A stretch of 7,740 nucleotides of DNA from Bacteroidota bacterium (GTDB taxonomy: Bacteria > Bacteroidota > Bacteroidia > Cytophagales > Hymenobacteraceae), in contig JAFADQ010000070.1 in the NCBI GenBank assembly GCA_023424725.1, forward strand, positions 1 to 7,740, read 5' to 3'. A program made the translations under genes and the position numbers. Below, piece by piece: positions 1 to 7,195 of this stretch (the stretch's first letter is position 1; every line of letters starts with the position of its first letter). The notes under the pieces were generated by a model, which had not been told where the DNA came from, ran no database searches, and was given only the letters and a program-made list of their open reading frames with translations.

Positions 1-549
<549 letters not shown>

Positions 550-552
550 ACC

Positions 553-588
553 GCAGATTAAACGGATTGAACGGATTTCGCAGATTAT
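553..588. repeat. Four in-phase 9-bp GATT repeats after clpB stop
   Basis: Four consecutive 9-bp units begin 3 bases after the clpB stop codon. The core GATT recurs at 556, 565, 574 and 583, exactly 9 bases apart. The outer units read gcaGATT and the two inner units acgGATT. The run lies in the 3' untranslated region before the terminator. Similar degenerate GATT-rich short repeats occur between genes in many bacteria; that resemblance is from memory and not checked. Confidence 0.7.
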
Positions 589-620
589 CTGTGGTAGAAT
601 TTGATCCGGAGTAGAAAAAT

Positions 621-658
621 AAAAAGCCTGCCTGAGTTAAACTTCAGGCAGGCTTTTT
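621..658. terminator. Bidirectional hairpin terminator shared by clpB and the T9SS gene
   Basis: A perfect 15-bp stem (621-635 with 644-658) encloses an 8-base loop. It has five A's on the left arm and five T's on the right arm, so a U-tract follows the GC-rich stem on either strand. It sits between two convergent genes, 71 nt after the clpB stop and 36 nt after the stop of the minus-strand gene, and can serve both. Confidence 0.93.
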
Positions 659-694
659 AATGCTGCAGCGGGCAAAAAAATGGGCGTTGCAGGG

Positions 695-1696
695 TTATTC
701 TACAACAAGTTTTTTAGTAATGCTTTTCTGGCCAGATTGTAGTTGCAGTAAATAAATACCGGAAGATATTCCTTGTAACGAGAGCTTACCTTCGGTGTCC
801 AAAACTACCTGCTTGCGAACTTCCTGGCCTAAACTGTTGATTAATAATGCGGTTACCGGCTCGTCTATGCCCGTACGAACCGTAACAAACCCTTTTGCAG
901 GATTTGGGTAAACTTGCACTAATTGTCCTGTAGCAAACTCTTCAGAAGTGGAAACCGCCGTAGCCGATGACATTGTAGCAAAGGTAGACGATTGGCCTGT
1001 GCTGGCAGTAGCTGTACTAATTGTAAACAGCGGATAATGAGTGCCGGGTAAGAACCAGTAATAATTTTCAGTATTAGAGGTAAACATGGGGCTGCCCATG
1101 TAAGAATCGGTGGAGTTCTCAACCAGTTTCACCCGTAATACATTGGCAAAAGATTGGCCGCCTGGCAGAATGAGAGTTCCATAAGCGTCGCCTGAGGAGG
1201 TGGTGTTACCGGCTCTGTCAAAAGTTAAGGTAGTTGTGAAATTAGCCGCGTACGTGTCGCTTAAAGTGCTGTTGAAAGTAAACGGAAAAGTAAGGATCTT
1301 GTGCGTATTTGTGTAGTCCATTGTAGGCCCGCCACCTGCTATTACTCCTCTGCGGCTGAATTCTGAATTGCTGGTAACGAAGAATTCGCGGTTGCTGGTG
1401 CCTACATATTCGGTGTAAATAGTAGCTCCCGCAAATTGGCTTTGGTAAGGCGAGCCTGCAAGATTTGCCACATTAATAGTATAAGAAGTGCCCAGGGGCG
1501 AGTGCTGAGAGAAATCCCAGGTTGCGTTAGCACCAGAAGCACCCGCAGATATACCTGTAGCATCTATACTGGTAGTATAAAACACATCTCCGGCAACAAA
1601 ATTTGTGTTGGCAGCGGTTAGTGTTGGTTGGGCTACAAGACTTCCAATAGCAAGTAAAAACGCTGCTGAAGCCGCAAAAAAGTAACTTTTCTTCAT
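695..1696 (-). CDS. Secreted protein with type IX secretion C-terminal sorting domain
   Basis: The 333-residue protein has an N-terminal Sec signal peptide: KK, then a hydrophobic core, with probable cleavage after SLVA near residue 22. It ends in a type A T9SS sorting domain at about residues 259-333. The hallmarks there are VYPNPAKGFVTV (262-273), a LLINSLGQEV strand (284-293), SSGIYLLQL (311-319) and the basic tail KKLVVE. In Bacteroidota this domain sends cargo through the outer membrane and is removed by the sortase PorU, leaving the cargo at the surface or in the medium. Residues 23-255 are rich in Thr, Ser, Gly, Asn and aromatics and look like beta-sheet; I recognise no catalytic motif, so the function is unknown. 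The start is the first ATG, directly before MKKSYFF, with a -7 element about 30 nt upstream. It appears to be monocistronic. Confidence 0.92.
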   Translation of the reverse strand: MKKSYFFAASAAFLLAIGSLVAQPTLTAANTNFVAGDVFYTTSIDATGISAGASGANATWDFSQHSPLGTSYTINVANLAGSPYQSQFAGATIYTEYVGTSNREFFVTSNSEFSRRGVIAGGGPTMDYTNTHKILTFPFTFNSTLSDTYAANFTTTLTFDRAGNTTSSGDAYGTLILPGGQSFANVLRVKLVENSTDSYMGSPMFTSNTENYYWFLPGTHYPLFTISTATASTGQSSTFATMSSATAVSTSEEFATGQLVQVYPNPAKGFVTVRTGIDEPVTALLINSLGQEVRKQVVLDTEGKLSLQGISSGIYLLQLQSGQKSITKKLVVE

Positions 1697-2022
1697 ATTA
1701 TGGGGTTTGGGAAAATTAATTATACAAAGCTAAAGTAAAAACAATCTATTCGGTGTACTTTTTATAAAAAATATACAAACCTTGCTAACGATATTATTGA
1801 GTTTATTAGCCCGCTTTTTTTAGAAAATATAAAAAGTAACCAAAATTTTATTTGCCCTTTCCGATGGCTAAAACAATAACAAGGAGGCAAAAAGACAAGT
1901 AGAATATTGCATTTAAACTATGTAAAAATAGGACAAAATTATAACAATACATTCTTTCTGACGTAAACAGGGCCATGTTGCTGATAAATTAGCGACATTT
2001 TATTCACCAAAATAGAAACGTC
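1697..2022. other. AT-rich divergent intergenic region, promoters only
   Basis: This 326-base gap lies between two divergently transcribed genes for exported proteins. It is strongly AT-rich and stops occur densely in all frames. It holds a credible -7 element for the minus-strand gene at 1725-1732. I could not identify a convincing matching element for the plus-strand gene at 2023; a TTG at 1978-1980 is a possible -33 half with no good -7 partner. No RNA gene or small ORF is supported. Confidence 0.6.
1725..1732 (-). promoter_or_regulatory. Bacteroidota-type -7 element (TAGCTTTG) for T9SS cargo gene
   Basis: On the minus strand the sequence reads TAGCTTTG, a full match to the Bacteroidota primary-sigma -7 consensus TAnnTTTG. 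Transcription would begin near 1718, giving a leader of about 20-25 nt before the ATG at 1696. No clear TTTG -33 box is seen at the usual 19-21 nt spacing, so the promoter may be weak or depend on an activator. Confidence 0.55.
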
Positions 2023-2517
2023 ATGAAAACTCAATTCATATTTGCTGCAACTCTTTTTTTAGGTCTTAGCTTTGGTGCCAACGCACAAAGTAAAACCGAG
2101 ATAGATTGTAAAGACAAACAAAATTCTGTGGTGCAACCTTATGGTATAGAAGAGTCGGAATCGGAATTTAATTCAGAACAGGAAACCGACTTACGCCGCC
2201 AGGAACTGGAGATCGAATCTTCCGGATCGGAGCTGGAAGTTGAAACCGAGGCCGATACCGATAGCAAGCTTAAAAGCGGCGCCTCAGATGTGGGTAGCAC
2301 CGTAAAAAGTGGCGCATCTACTGCCGGTTCGGCTGTAAAATCGGGCGGTAAGGCCGTAGGAAAAGGAGCTAAAAAGGTTGGAAAAACCGTTTATAAAGGT
2401 GGCAAGAAAGCCGGTAGCGCCATAGAAAGTGGTAGCAAAGAAGGCTGGAAAGAAGTAAAACAGCATACGCCTGGTACTGATACCCGGGATGCTCACAAAG
2501 AAGGCATTGTAGACTAA
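2023..2517 (+). CDS. Small exported protein with acidic stretch and LEA-like 11-residue repeats
   Basis: This 164-residue protein has a clear signal peptide (MKTQFIF to ANA, probable cleavage after residue 21), so it should be periplasmic or secreted. The mature part has two opposite halves. Residues 43-80 are dense in Glu and Asp. Residues 85-146 are basic and built of 11-residue units such as SGASTAGSAVK, which start at residues 85, 96 and 107, break for a 7-residue unit (118-124), and resume at 125 and 136. Glycine recurs at unit positions 2 and usually 7. Small or hydrophobic residues fall at 3-4-4 spacing (87, 90, 94, 98, 101, 105), as in a hendecad amphipathic helix. This resembles the repeats of LEA group 3 proteins, but I cannot name a family. 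There is one Cys and no lipobox. It ends before a strong terminator and is probably monocistronic. A protective, membrane-binding or surface-binding role is inference only. Confidence 0.88.
   Translation: MKTQFIFAATLFLGLSFGANAQSKTEIDCKDKQNSVVQPYGIEESESEFNSEQETDLRRQELEIESSGSELEVETEADTDSKLKSGASDVGSTVKSGASTAGSAVKSGGKAVGKGAKKVGKTVYKGGKKAGSAIESGSKEGWKEVKQHTPGTDTRDAHKEGIVD
2275..2460 (+). repeat. Coding region for five 11-residue repeats plus one 7-residue unit
   Basis: This stretch encodes residues 85-146 of the exported protein. Units of 33 bases start at 2275, 2308 and 2341, a 21-base unit follows at 2374, and 33-base units start at 2395 and 2428. The first two protein units match at 8 of 11 positions; later ones drift towards Lys and Gly. 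The repeat is clearer in protein than in DNA, which suggests an old duplication held by selection on helix periodicity. Confidence 0.75.
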
Positions 2518-2538
2518 GCAATTAGTCAGGTATTTATA

Positions 2539-2580
2539 AAGAAAAGCTGCTGCACCTTGTGTGGCAGCTTTTCTTTTTTG
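2539..2580 (+). terminator. Strong intrinsic terminator of the repeat-protein gene
   Basis: The stem pairs 2539-2555 with 2559-2575. The outer 12 bp (AAGAAAAGCTGC with its complement) are perfect, and the inner part includes two G-T wobbles and a 3-base loop. A T-rich run (TTCTTTTTT) ends the structure at about 2579, 21-60 nt after the stop codon at 2517. Confidence 0.92.
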
Positions 2581-2815
2581 CTATGTGGCTTTAATTTTAA
2601 GCTGAATGGCATGTGCTGCCGAAGGCAAAAAACGGTGCACTATAGCCTAACTTAACAACTGTTTTACCTTGTGGCACCCTGCTTTTTGCCCCCGGCAGGT
2701 ACAACCTTTACAGCAATATTTCTTTTGCCGGGCAATGTAAAAACCAAAAGCATGTACTGCGGCGCAAGTAAACCAGGTAACATACTTGCATTGTATAAAA
2801 CCCCGCAAACCAAAC

Positions 2816-2860
2816 AAAAAAAAGCAGCGCGCTACAAAAAGTAACGCGCTGCTTTTTTAT
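2816..2860. terminator. Bidirectional hairpin terminator for DUF4199-type gene
   Basis: Bases 2818-2831 pair perfectly with 2845-2858 (14 bp, core GCAGCGCG). After one C/A mismatch there are three more pairs (2833-2835 with 2841-2843), closing on an AAAAA loop. Runs of A on the left and T on the right supply a U-tract on both strands. It lies about 43 nt past the stop of the minus-strand gene. Confidence 0.93.
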
Positions 2861-2901
2861 GTTAATCTTTTTAGGAAATCAGAATATGATGTTCCTTTTT
2901 C

Positions 2902-3369
2902 TTACTCATTAGAAAGTTTATGATCGGGGCTTTTGTAAAACTGCATTGCGATAAAGCTCAGGATGATGCCTATACCCGCGCCCCAAATGGTAACGTGCCA
3001 GAAAAGCATAAACGGCGACAAATCGTAGCCAAAATACTCCTCGAAATTTACATTGTTAAGAAAATCCTGATCTATTAAAGAAGAATATATAAACATAAAC
3101 AGCCCAATTATTACAGAGCCCACCAGGCTAACAAGAGCACCAAGGCCAAGGCCGGGCAAATAGTTTATGTGGCCACCGCGCATACTTTTATAAGCCTTTA
3201 TAGCCATTACGATAAAAATAACACGGATTATGTCGTTAAGAAAGCTAAGCTCTACCATTTGGTAAAGGCTTATCACACGCATGATCAGGAAAAAAGCAAT
3301 TAATGCAGCGCCAAGAAAAAGTCCGTACCGGATTGCAACTGGCGTAACTGGAACAGGTTTGTTATTCAT
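2902..3369 (-). CDS. DUF4199-type four-helix inner-membrane protein
   Basis: The 155-residue protein has four predicted membrane helices at about residues 12-31, 43-60, 71-96 and 119-144, with a short polar N terminus and a charged tail (KSPDHKLSNE). The size, the opening with a helix rich in Gly, Leu and Phe, the pattern of an IKAYKSMRGG loop followed by the third helix, and the acidic loop between helices 3 and 4 (FEEYFGYD) fit the DUF4199 family, which is common in Bacteroidota and has no known function. The assignment is by recognition of the pattern, not a search. The start is supported by a purine-rich leader of nearly pure A and C on the coding strand just upstream (3370-3396), typical of Bacteroidota genes without a Shine-Dalgarno site. 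A 493-nt gap separates it from the upstream gene, so it is probably transcribed alone. Confidence 0.82.
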   Translation of the reverse strand: MNNKPVPVTPVAIRYGLFLGAALIAFFLIMRVISLYQMVELSFLNDIIRVIFIVMAIKAYKSMRGGHINYLPGLGLGALVSLVGSVIIGLFMFIYSSLIDQDFLNNVNFEEYFGYDLSPFMLFWHVTIWGAGIGIILSFIAMQFYKSPDHKLSNE

Positions 3370-3862
3370 AGTGTTTTTTGTTTTGTTTTTGTATTACTCT
3401 AAGTTGGGCTTAAGCCGCAAACCTGATTTTCTATAGCAAAGTTTATATACTTATCAATACTATATAGAGAACCATATGTAGTGTTCGAGAAAATGGCCAA
3501 CTTTGTTGCCTTGGCCTGTGCGGCAATTTGGTTTATACAAGCAATTTTATGCTTACAACTATTCACAAACCTTTGAAAATGAATTAAGAAAGCCCCTGCA
3601 ACTACTAAAATTTCTAATTATAAAACATTATAAAATATCTTGCGCAGCACTGTTTTAAAATTATTTTTTATTTAAAATAACATCTAATTTCTGCACGCCT
3701 TAAGCCGTGGCAGTTGGCTTTAGCAAATTTGCATAATTGTATTTATCGGGATTGGCGCCCTAAAAAAAGAACCTGCAACGCCAAAACATTGCAGGTTCTT
3801 TTTTAAAGACGGCGTATAAAAACCGTGGTAAAGGGTGTGTATTCTGATTAAAAGCCTATTTA
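3370..3862. other. Long AT-rich intergenic region, terminator at its right end
   Basis: These 493 bases separate two minus-strand genes. Bases 3763-3804 are the terminator of the beta-barrel gene. The remaining roughly 390 bases are very AT-rich and carry no ORF that I can support. Noted inside: the T/G-rich tract at 3370-3396, which becomes an A/C-rich leader on the coding strand; a minus-strand near-match to a -7 box (AAACTTTG, 3437-3444); and a 10-bp palindrome GCAAATTTGC at 3723-3732. The gap is longer than usual for this window and may hold the upstream control region of the DUF4199-type gene. Confidence 0.55.
3763..3804. terminator. Intrinsic terminator of the outer-membrane beta-barrel gene
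   Basis: A perfect 16-bp stem (3763-3778 with 3789-3804, core GAACCTGCAA) closes a 10-base loop. Six A's on the left arm give a U-tract for the minus-strand transcript, and six T's on the right arm allow termination on the plus strand too. It lies 59 nt past the stop at 3863. Confidence 0.93.
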
Positions 3863-4534
3863 TTAAAACACAAACCCTACACGTATTCCGTTACGCACGT
3901 TTGGCCCTATACTGAACGAGCTGTTTTTGCCATCGGTTTCTATATTATTCACTTCTACCGCGCTATCGGAGCGGAGGTTAAAGCCAAAGCCCAGTTCGTA
4001 ACCAACATATAAATGGCGGGCAACATAAAAATCGAAACCGGCAATACCATTAAGTCCAAACTGGAAATTACCGCGCTCGCCAGTATCCCAGCCGCCTTTT
4101 ATTTCTGTTTTGTTTCCGTCAGCAGTAACTTCCTGGCTTCTGGAGCTAATTCCGATACCAAGTTCTGCGCCTATATAAGGAGAAAGGCGGTCGGTGCCGG
4201 TAAAATGTTTCTCTATACCCGGCATTAAGCTAATAGCAAAGTGCGAATATTTAATTTCTGTATCATCGTCTGGGTTTTGCGTACGGCTGTCTAAAGAAAG
4301 GTTGGCACCTAACCTAAGGGCAAAATCGTCGCTCATAAAATAGCGGCCTCTAATTTGGTTTAGCGAGTTGCTAAGGCGCACATCGCTATTTAGAAGGTTA
4401 ACGTTTGCTTCCAGAGTAAACTCGCCTGCTGTAGGCTTAATTCCTCCTCCGGTTTCGGTTACCATGGCATCTTGTGCAAGTGCGCTACCGGCAGCAAAGG
4501 TTGCAAGCGCAACAGAAAGAAATAACTTTTTCAT
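3863..4534 (-). CDS. Outer-membrane beta-barrel protein
   Basis: The 223-residue protein has a signal peptide (MKKLFLS to SALA, cleavage after residue 20). The mature part alternates hydrophobic and polar residues in strands separated by short polar loops, for example the strands around SHFAISLMPGIEKHF, LSPYIGAELGIGIS, GLNGIAGFDFYVA and LYVGYELGFGFN. It ends in GIRVGFVF; a C-terminal aromatic residue on a final beta strand is the usual signal for BAM-mediated insertion. Size and strand pattern fit the small eight-stranded OmpX/OmpW/OprG-like barrels (the Pfam 'outer membrane protein beta-barrel domain' type). The cargo or ligand is unknown; no peptidoglycan-binding OmpA domain follows. The charged loops DSRTQNPDDDTEIK and EVTADGNKTEIKGG are probably surface loops. 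It lies 61 nt downstream of the YfhO-family gene on the same strand but has its own -7 element, so it may be transcribed both ways. Confidence 0.88.
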   Translation of the reverse strand: MKKLFLSVALATFAAGSALAQDAMVTETGGGIKPTAGEFTLEANVNLLNSDVRLSNSLNQIRGRYFMSDDFALRLGANLSLDSRTQNPDDDTEIKYSHFAISLMPGIEKHFTGTDRLSPYIGAELGIGISSRSQEVTADGNKTEIKGGWDTGERGNFQFGLNGIAGFDFYVARHLYVGYELGFGFNLRSDSAVEVNNIETDGKNSSFSIGPNVRNGIRVGFVF

Positions 4535-4583
4535 GTTAGTGTGTTTAAAGTGTTTTAAAAGCGGATTACCTATCCATTTCGCG

Positions 4584-4591
4584 CAAATATA
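4584..4591 (-). promoter_or_regulatory. -7 element (TATATTTG) for the beta-barrel gene
   Basis: On the minus strand bases 4591-4584 read TATATTTG, a full match to TAnnTTTG. Transcription would start near 4577, giving a leader of about 40 nt before the ATG at 4534. The -33 zone falls inside the final codons of the upstream gene. A TTG there is about 15 nt away rather than the usual 19-21, so the -33 match is poor. Confidence 0.6.
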
Positions 4592-4595
4592 AATA

Positions 4596-7046
4596 TTAGT
4601 CTGCTACAATGTTCTTATCGTCATCATTATTCTTTGCTTTGATATTTATAAACACAGCTCCGGCCACAAATAACAAAATCAGAATACTTGAAATAAGAGA
4701 AACCGTGTTGCCGATAGCAAATTCTTTTGGTTCAAATTTAAACTCTACGGTATGGTTTCCGGCGGGCACTTCTAAGCCTCTCAGTATATAATTAACCCGT
4801 ATATGGTCTGTTTTTTGCCCGTTCAGGTAAGCGTTCCAGCCTCTTTCGTAATAAATATCAGAGAAAACTATAAGCCCGGGGTTGGCGGCATTTACCGCGT
4901 ATTTTAAGCGGTTGGGCTCGTATTCGGTTAGCTTTACCGTGTTGCCGGCGGTATTATAGCTGGTGTTAGAAACTGTAAATTTAGCTTTATCTACCACAGC
5001 CTCGGTGGCGGGTTTTATATCGTTTAGGGCGGCAAGCTCATCGTCGGGGGTAGTAACTGTGCGTACCTGGCTTACAAACCAGGCATTACCAAGAGCATTG
5101 GGGTTTTGCTGCGCGGGCTCTTCTGGTTTGCTAATTATGTATTTGGTGTTCAGCATATTAAACACCTCCATATTGCCTCTCGACAAATGGTTTTCGATAA
5201 CATCCTGATAGCGGCGCAGCTTAGCGCCATGGTAGCCGCCAATAGATTTGTGGTAGTAAGAAGTACGGCCGTCGCTGGTTAAACCTGCCGATGGGTTAAA
5301 CACCCGGTAATACAATTCCTTATCCTGCAGAATAGACTGATCGGCTACGGTAGGCTGGAAATACGCTTCTTTTCCGTTTTTAGCAAACTTTTCTGTGCTC
5401 AGGTAACGGCGGTCTACCGTCCACAGATCTACCAGAATAAGCAAGGCCACAACGCCAAGGGCAACGTTGCGCGAAAGCCTGTCGAGTAAAAATAAATAAA
5501 GCACGGCGCCGGCGGCCAGAATAAAAAATATTGAGCGGAAAGCATCGCCGCGCAAAGCCCCTGCCCTATCGGCCCGAATTGCATCTACCGGAAAACCCAT
5601 TTTTGCGAGTTGCTCGTCTTGCTGGCCTACAAAATCGAAGGTTCCGGCTACCAGTATCATCAGCAAACAAATACCGGCGGTAATACCTGCCGAGTAAAAC
5701 AGTTTTTTGCGAAGCTCGGGGGAGTTTTTAGAATTGAGGAAAACCGATAAGCCCAGAATACCCAGCAGCGGCATGGCCACCTGCGCTATTACCAACGCCA
5801 TAGATACCGCCCTGAACTTATTGTAAGCCGGAAAATAATCGAACATAAAGTAATTAAACGTCTCGAAATTCTTTCCCCAGGCAAACATCAGCGATAATAT
5901 TGTGGCCCCAAGCAGCCAGTAGCGCACGCGTTTATCTACCAGGTAAAGGCCCAGCACAAACAAAAAGCATACAATAGCGCCAAAATATACGGGCCCGCTT
6001 GTACCTGCAAGACCACCCCAATAAAGCGGAATATTTTCTAATACCTGATTTAGCTGCCCCGGAGGCACGCCCATGCGGCTTAGCGCCTGCCCGGTTTCGG
6101 ATTTTGTGCTGAGGGCTACGCTGTTGGCCCCGCCATAAAATTCAGGTATCAGAATCGTCATCGACTCCAGAATTCCGTAGCTGTAGTTAAAGGCATAGTC
6201 GCGGTCAAGCGCTTCCGATTTTTTATCGCCGGCGTTGTTAATATTCAGTTCCGATTTTCCCCGGATAGAATATTCGCCGTAGGTAGTGGTAGTATACAAA
6301 CGGCCGAAGCTGACGCCGGCCGCCAGCACAGCACCCAAAAACAATAGGGCTACTTTGCTGAAAAAACTTTTTAACCTGCCCTCTTTTACCGCAAATACCA
6401 GTTCTACAATGCCATAAATCAGCACCATAAACATGAGGTAATACGTTATTTGCACGTGGTTAACCCGCAGTTGCAGAGCCAGGCCAATAGTAAACACCGC
6501 AACGCCCAGAATTATATTTCGCCACACGGTTTTCCGGAACGTAATAATTAGCCCGGCCAGCACCAGCGGCACAAAAGCAATTGCATACGATTTAGAGTTA
6601 TGCCCGGCCTCCAGAATAAGCATGTTGTAGGTAGTAAAGCTAAGTGCAATAGCTCCGCAAACAGCCAGAATCGGGCGCAAACCTACCACCACCATTAGTA
6701 AGTAACCACACAAGAGCGTAACGAACAGGTTGGCGGCTACGGCTGGCAAATTTAAGGTCATCAGCCATTGTACATGGCTAATTAAATCGCCGGAATAGCG
6801 GGTGCTGATAAGGTAAGCGGGCATTCCGCCAAACAAACTGTTGGTCCAGAGGGCTTCTTCACCGGTTTTTTCACGGTAATCTACCAACTCTTTCGCTACT
6901 CCCTGAAACTGTTGCACATCGTACTGCATCAGTGTTTTTCCTTCCAGAAAGATAGGCGTGAAATAAGCTACTGTGAGGGCCAAAAACAGGGCTACGGCAA
7001 GTAAATGCGGAAGAATATCGCGCTTAAAATCGAGATGACGAAGCAT
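4596..7046 (-). CDS. YfhO-family polytopic membrane protein, probable GT-C-type glycosyltransferase
   Basis: The 816-residue protein has about 13 membrane helices. The first is at about 13-32, a block lies between 103 and 248, another between 352 and 545, and a last helix is at about 780-801. The first large extracytoplasmic loop carries QYDVQQFQG (41-49) and NSLFGGMPAYL (69-79); an Asp in this loop is a usual catalytic position in GT-C enzymes that use polyprenyl-phosphate sugars. The periplasmic C-terminal part shows the YfhO hallmark: VFSDIYYERGWNAYLNG (727-743), then an ANY-like NYILRGLEVPAGNHTVEF block (752-769). In Firmicutes YfhO acts with CsbB and GtcA in adding GlcNAc to lipoteichoic acid. 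Bacteroidota lack that polymer, so the acceptor here is unknown. The length fits the family and both ends look complete. No CsbB or GtcA homologue lies beside it. The tail is acidic (NNDDDKNIVAD). Confidence 0.88.
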   Translation of the reverse strand: MLRHLDFKRDILPHLLAVALFLALTVAYFTPIFLEGKTLMQYDVQQFQGVAKELVDYREKTGEEALWTNSLFGGMPAYLISTRYSGDLISHVQWLMTLNLPAVAANLFVTLLCGYLLMVVVGLRPILAVCGAIALSFTTYNMLILEAGHNSKSYAIAFVPLVLAGLIITFRKTVWRNIILGVAVFTIGLALQLRVNHVQITYYLMFMVLIYGIVELVFAVKEGRLKSFFSKVALLFLGAVLAAGVSFGRLYTTTTYGEYSIRGKSELNINNAGDKKSEALDRDYAFNYSYGILESMTILIPEFYGGANSVALSTKSETGQALSRMGVPPGQLNQVLENIPLYWGGLAGTSGPVYFGAIVCFLFVLGLYLVDKRVRYWLLGATILSLMFAWGKNFETFNYFMFDYFPAYNKFRAVSMALVIAQVAMPLLGILGLSVFLNSKNSPELRKKLFYSAGITAGICLLMILVAGTFDFVGQQDEQLAKMGFPVDAIRADRAGALRGDAFRSIFFILAAGAVLYLFLLDRLSRNVALGVVALLILVDLWTVDRRYLSTEKFAKNGKEAYFQPTVADQSILQDKELYYRVFNPSAGLTSDGRTSYYHKSIGGYHGAKLRRYQDVIENHLSRGNMEVFNMLNTKYIISKPEEPAQQNPNALGNAWFVSQVRTVTTPDDELAALNDIKPATEAVVDKAKFTVSNTSYNTAGNTVKLTEYEPNRLKYAVNAANPGLIVFSDIYYERGWNAYLNGQKTDHIRVNYILRGLEVPAGNHTVEFKFEPKEFAIGNTVSLISSILILLFVAGAVFINIKAKNNDDDKNIVAD

Positions 7047-7104
7047 GCGTATGTATAAGAATATTTTTAAACCGGAAAGGTAACTAATAATTAGAATAAC
7101 ATTA

Positions 7105-7127
7105 CAGCCATAAGGGCTGCAAAGCCC
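7105..7127. promoter_or_regulatory. Two overlapping, mutually exclusive small hairpins
   Basis: CAGCC at 7105-7109 can pair with GGCTG at 7115-7119. Alternatively GGGCT at 7114-7118 can pair with AGCCC at 7123-7127 around a GCAA loop (a GNRA tetraloop on the plus strand), followed by A's. The two pairings share bases 7115-7118 and so exclude each other. The site lies 59-81 nt upstream of the YfhO-family start, in its possible leader. The stems are only 5 bp, so a function is speculative. Confidence 0.35.
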
Positions 7128-7195
7128 AAAAAACAGGCTACTACAGCTAAATTATTTCGCCCGAAAGGTTTTTACATAGAAGAAGGTTACTTTTA

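Larger units (their letters stand above)
2518..2901. other. Convergent intergenic region with two terminators and an unexplained core
   Basis: This gap of 384 bases lies between convergent genes and has a strong terminator at each end. The middle (about 2581-2815) has no ORF that I can support. It does hold imperfect inverted repeats: GGCAAAAA at 2624-2631 facing TTTTTGCC at 2683-2690, with GGTGC and GCACC just inside, and a 7-bp stem GCAAGTA/TACTTGC at 2764-2770 and 2783-2789. No good TAnnTTTG element was found in it on either strand. Confidence 0.55.

Noticed and set aside
919..1122. Minus-strand frame inside the T9SS cargo gene in another phase, and a plus-strand frame at 1436-1621
   Set aside because: Both lie wholly within a well-supported gene and have no domain or start-site support.
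1881..1887. AAGGAGG, a perfect Shine-Dalgarno sequence in the divergent gap
   Set aside because: No start codon follows at 5-12 nt; the nearest (TTG near 1907) is 20 nt away and opens only a short frame. Bacteroidota genes rarely use this signal.
2284..2496. Minus-strand frame opposite the repeat protein
   Set aside because: It mirrors the repeat region of the real gene, and its Phe/Ser/Tyr-rich composition follows from the complement of Lys/Gly codons.
4013..4592. Plus-strand frames over the beta-barrel gene (4013-4228, 4368-4592)
   Set aside because: Antisense to a gene with a signal peptide and a beta-barrel C terminus; no independent support.
4963..5208. Plus-strand frames inside the YfhO-family gene (4609-4791, 4963-5208)
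   Set aside because: They are antisense shadows of a long membrane protein gene that has a clear family signature.
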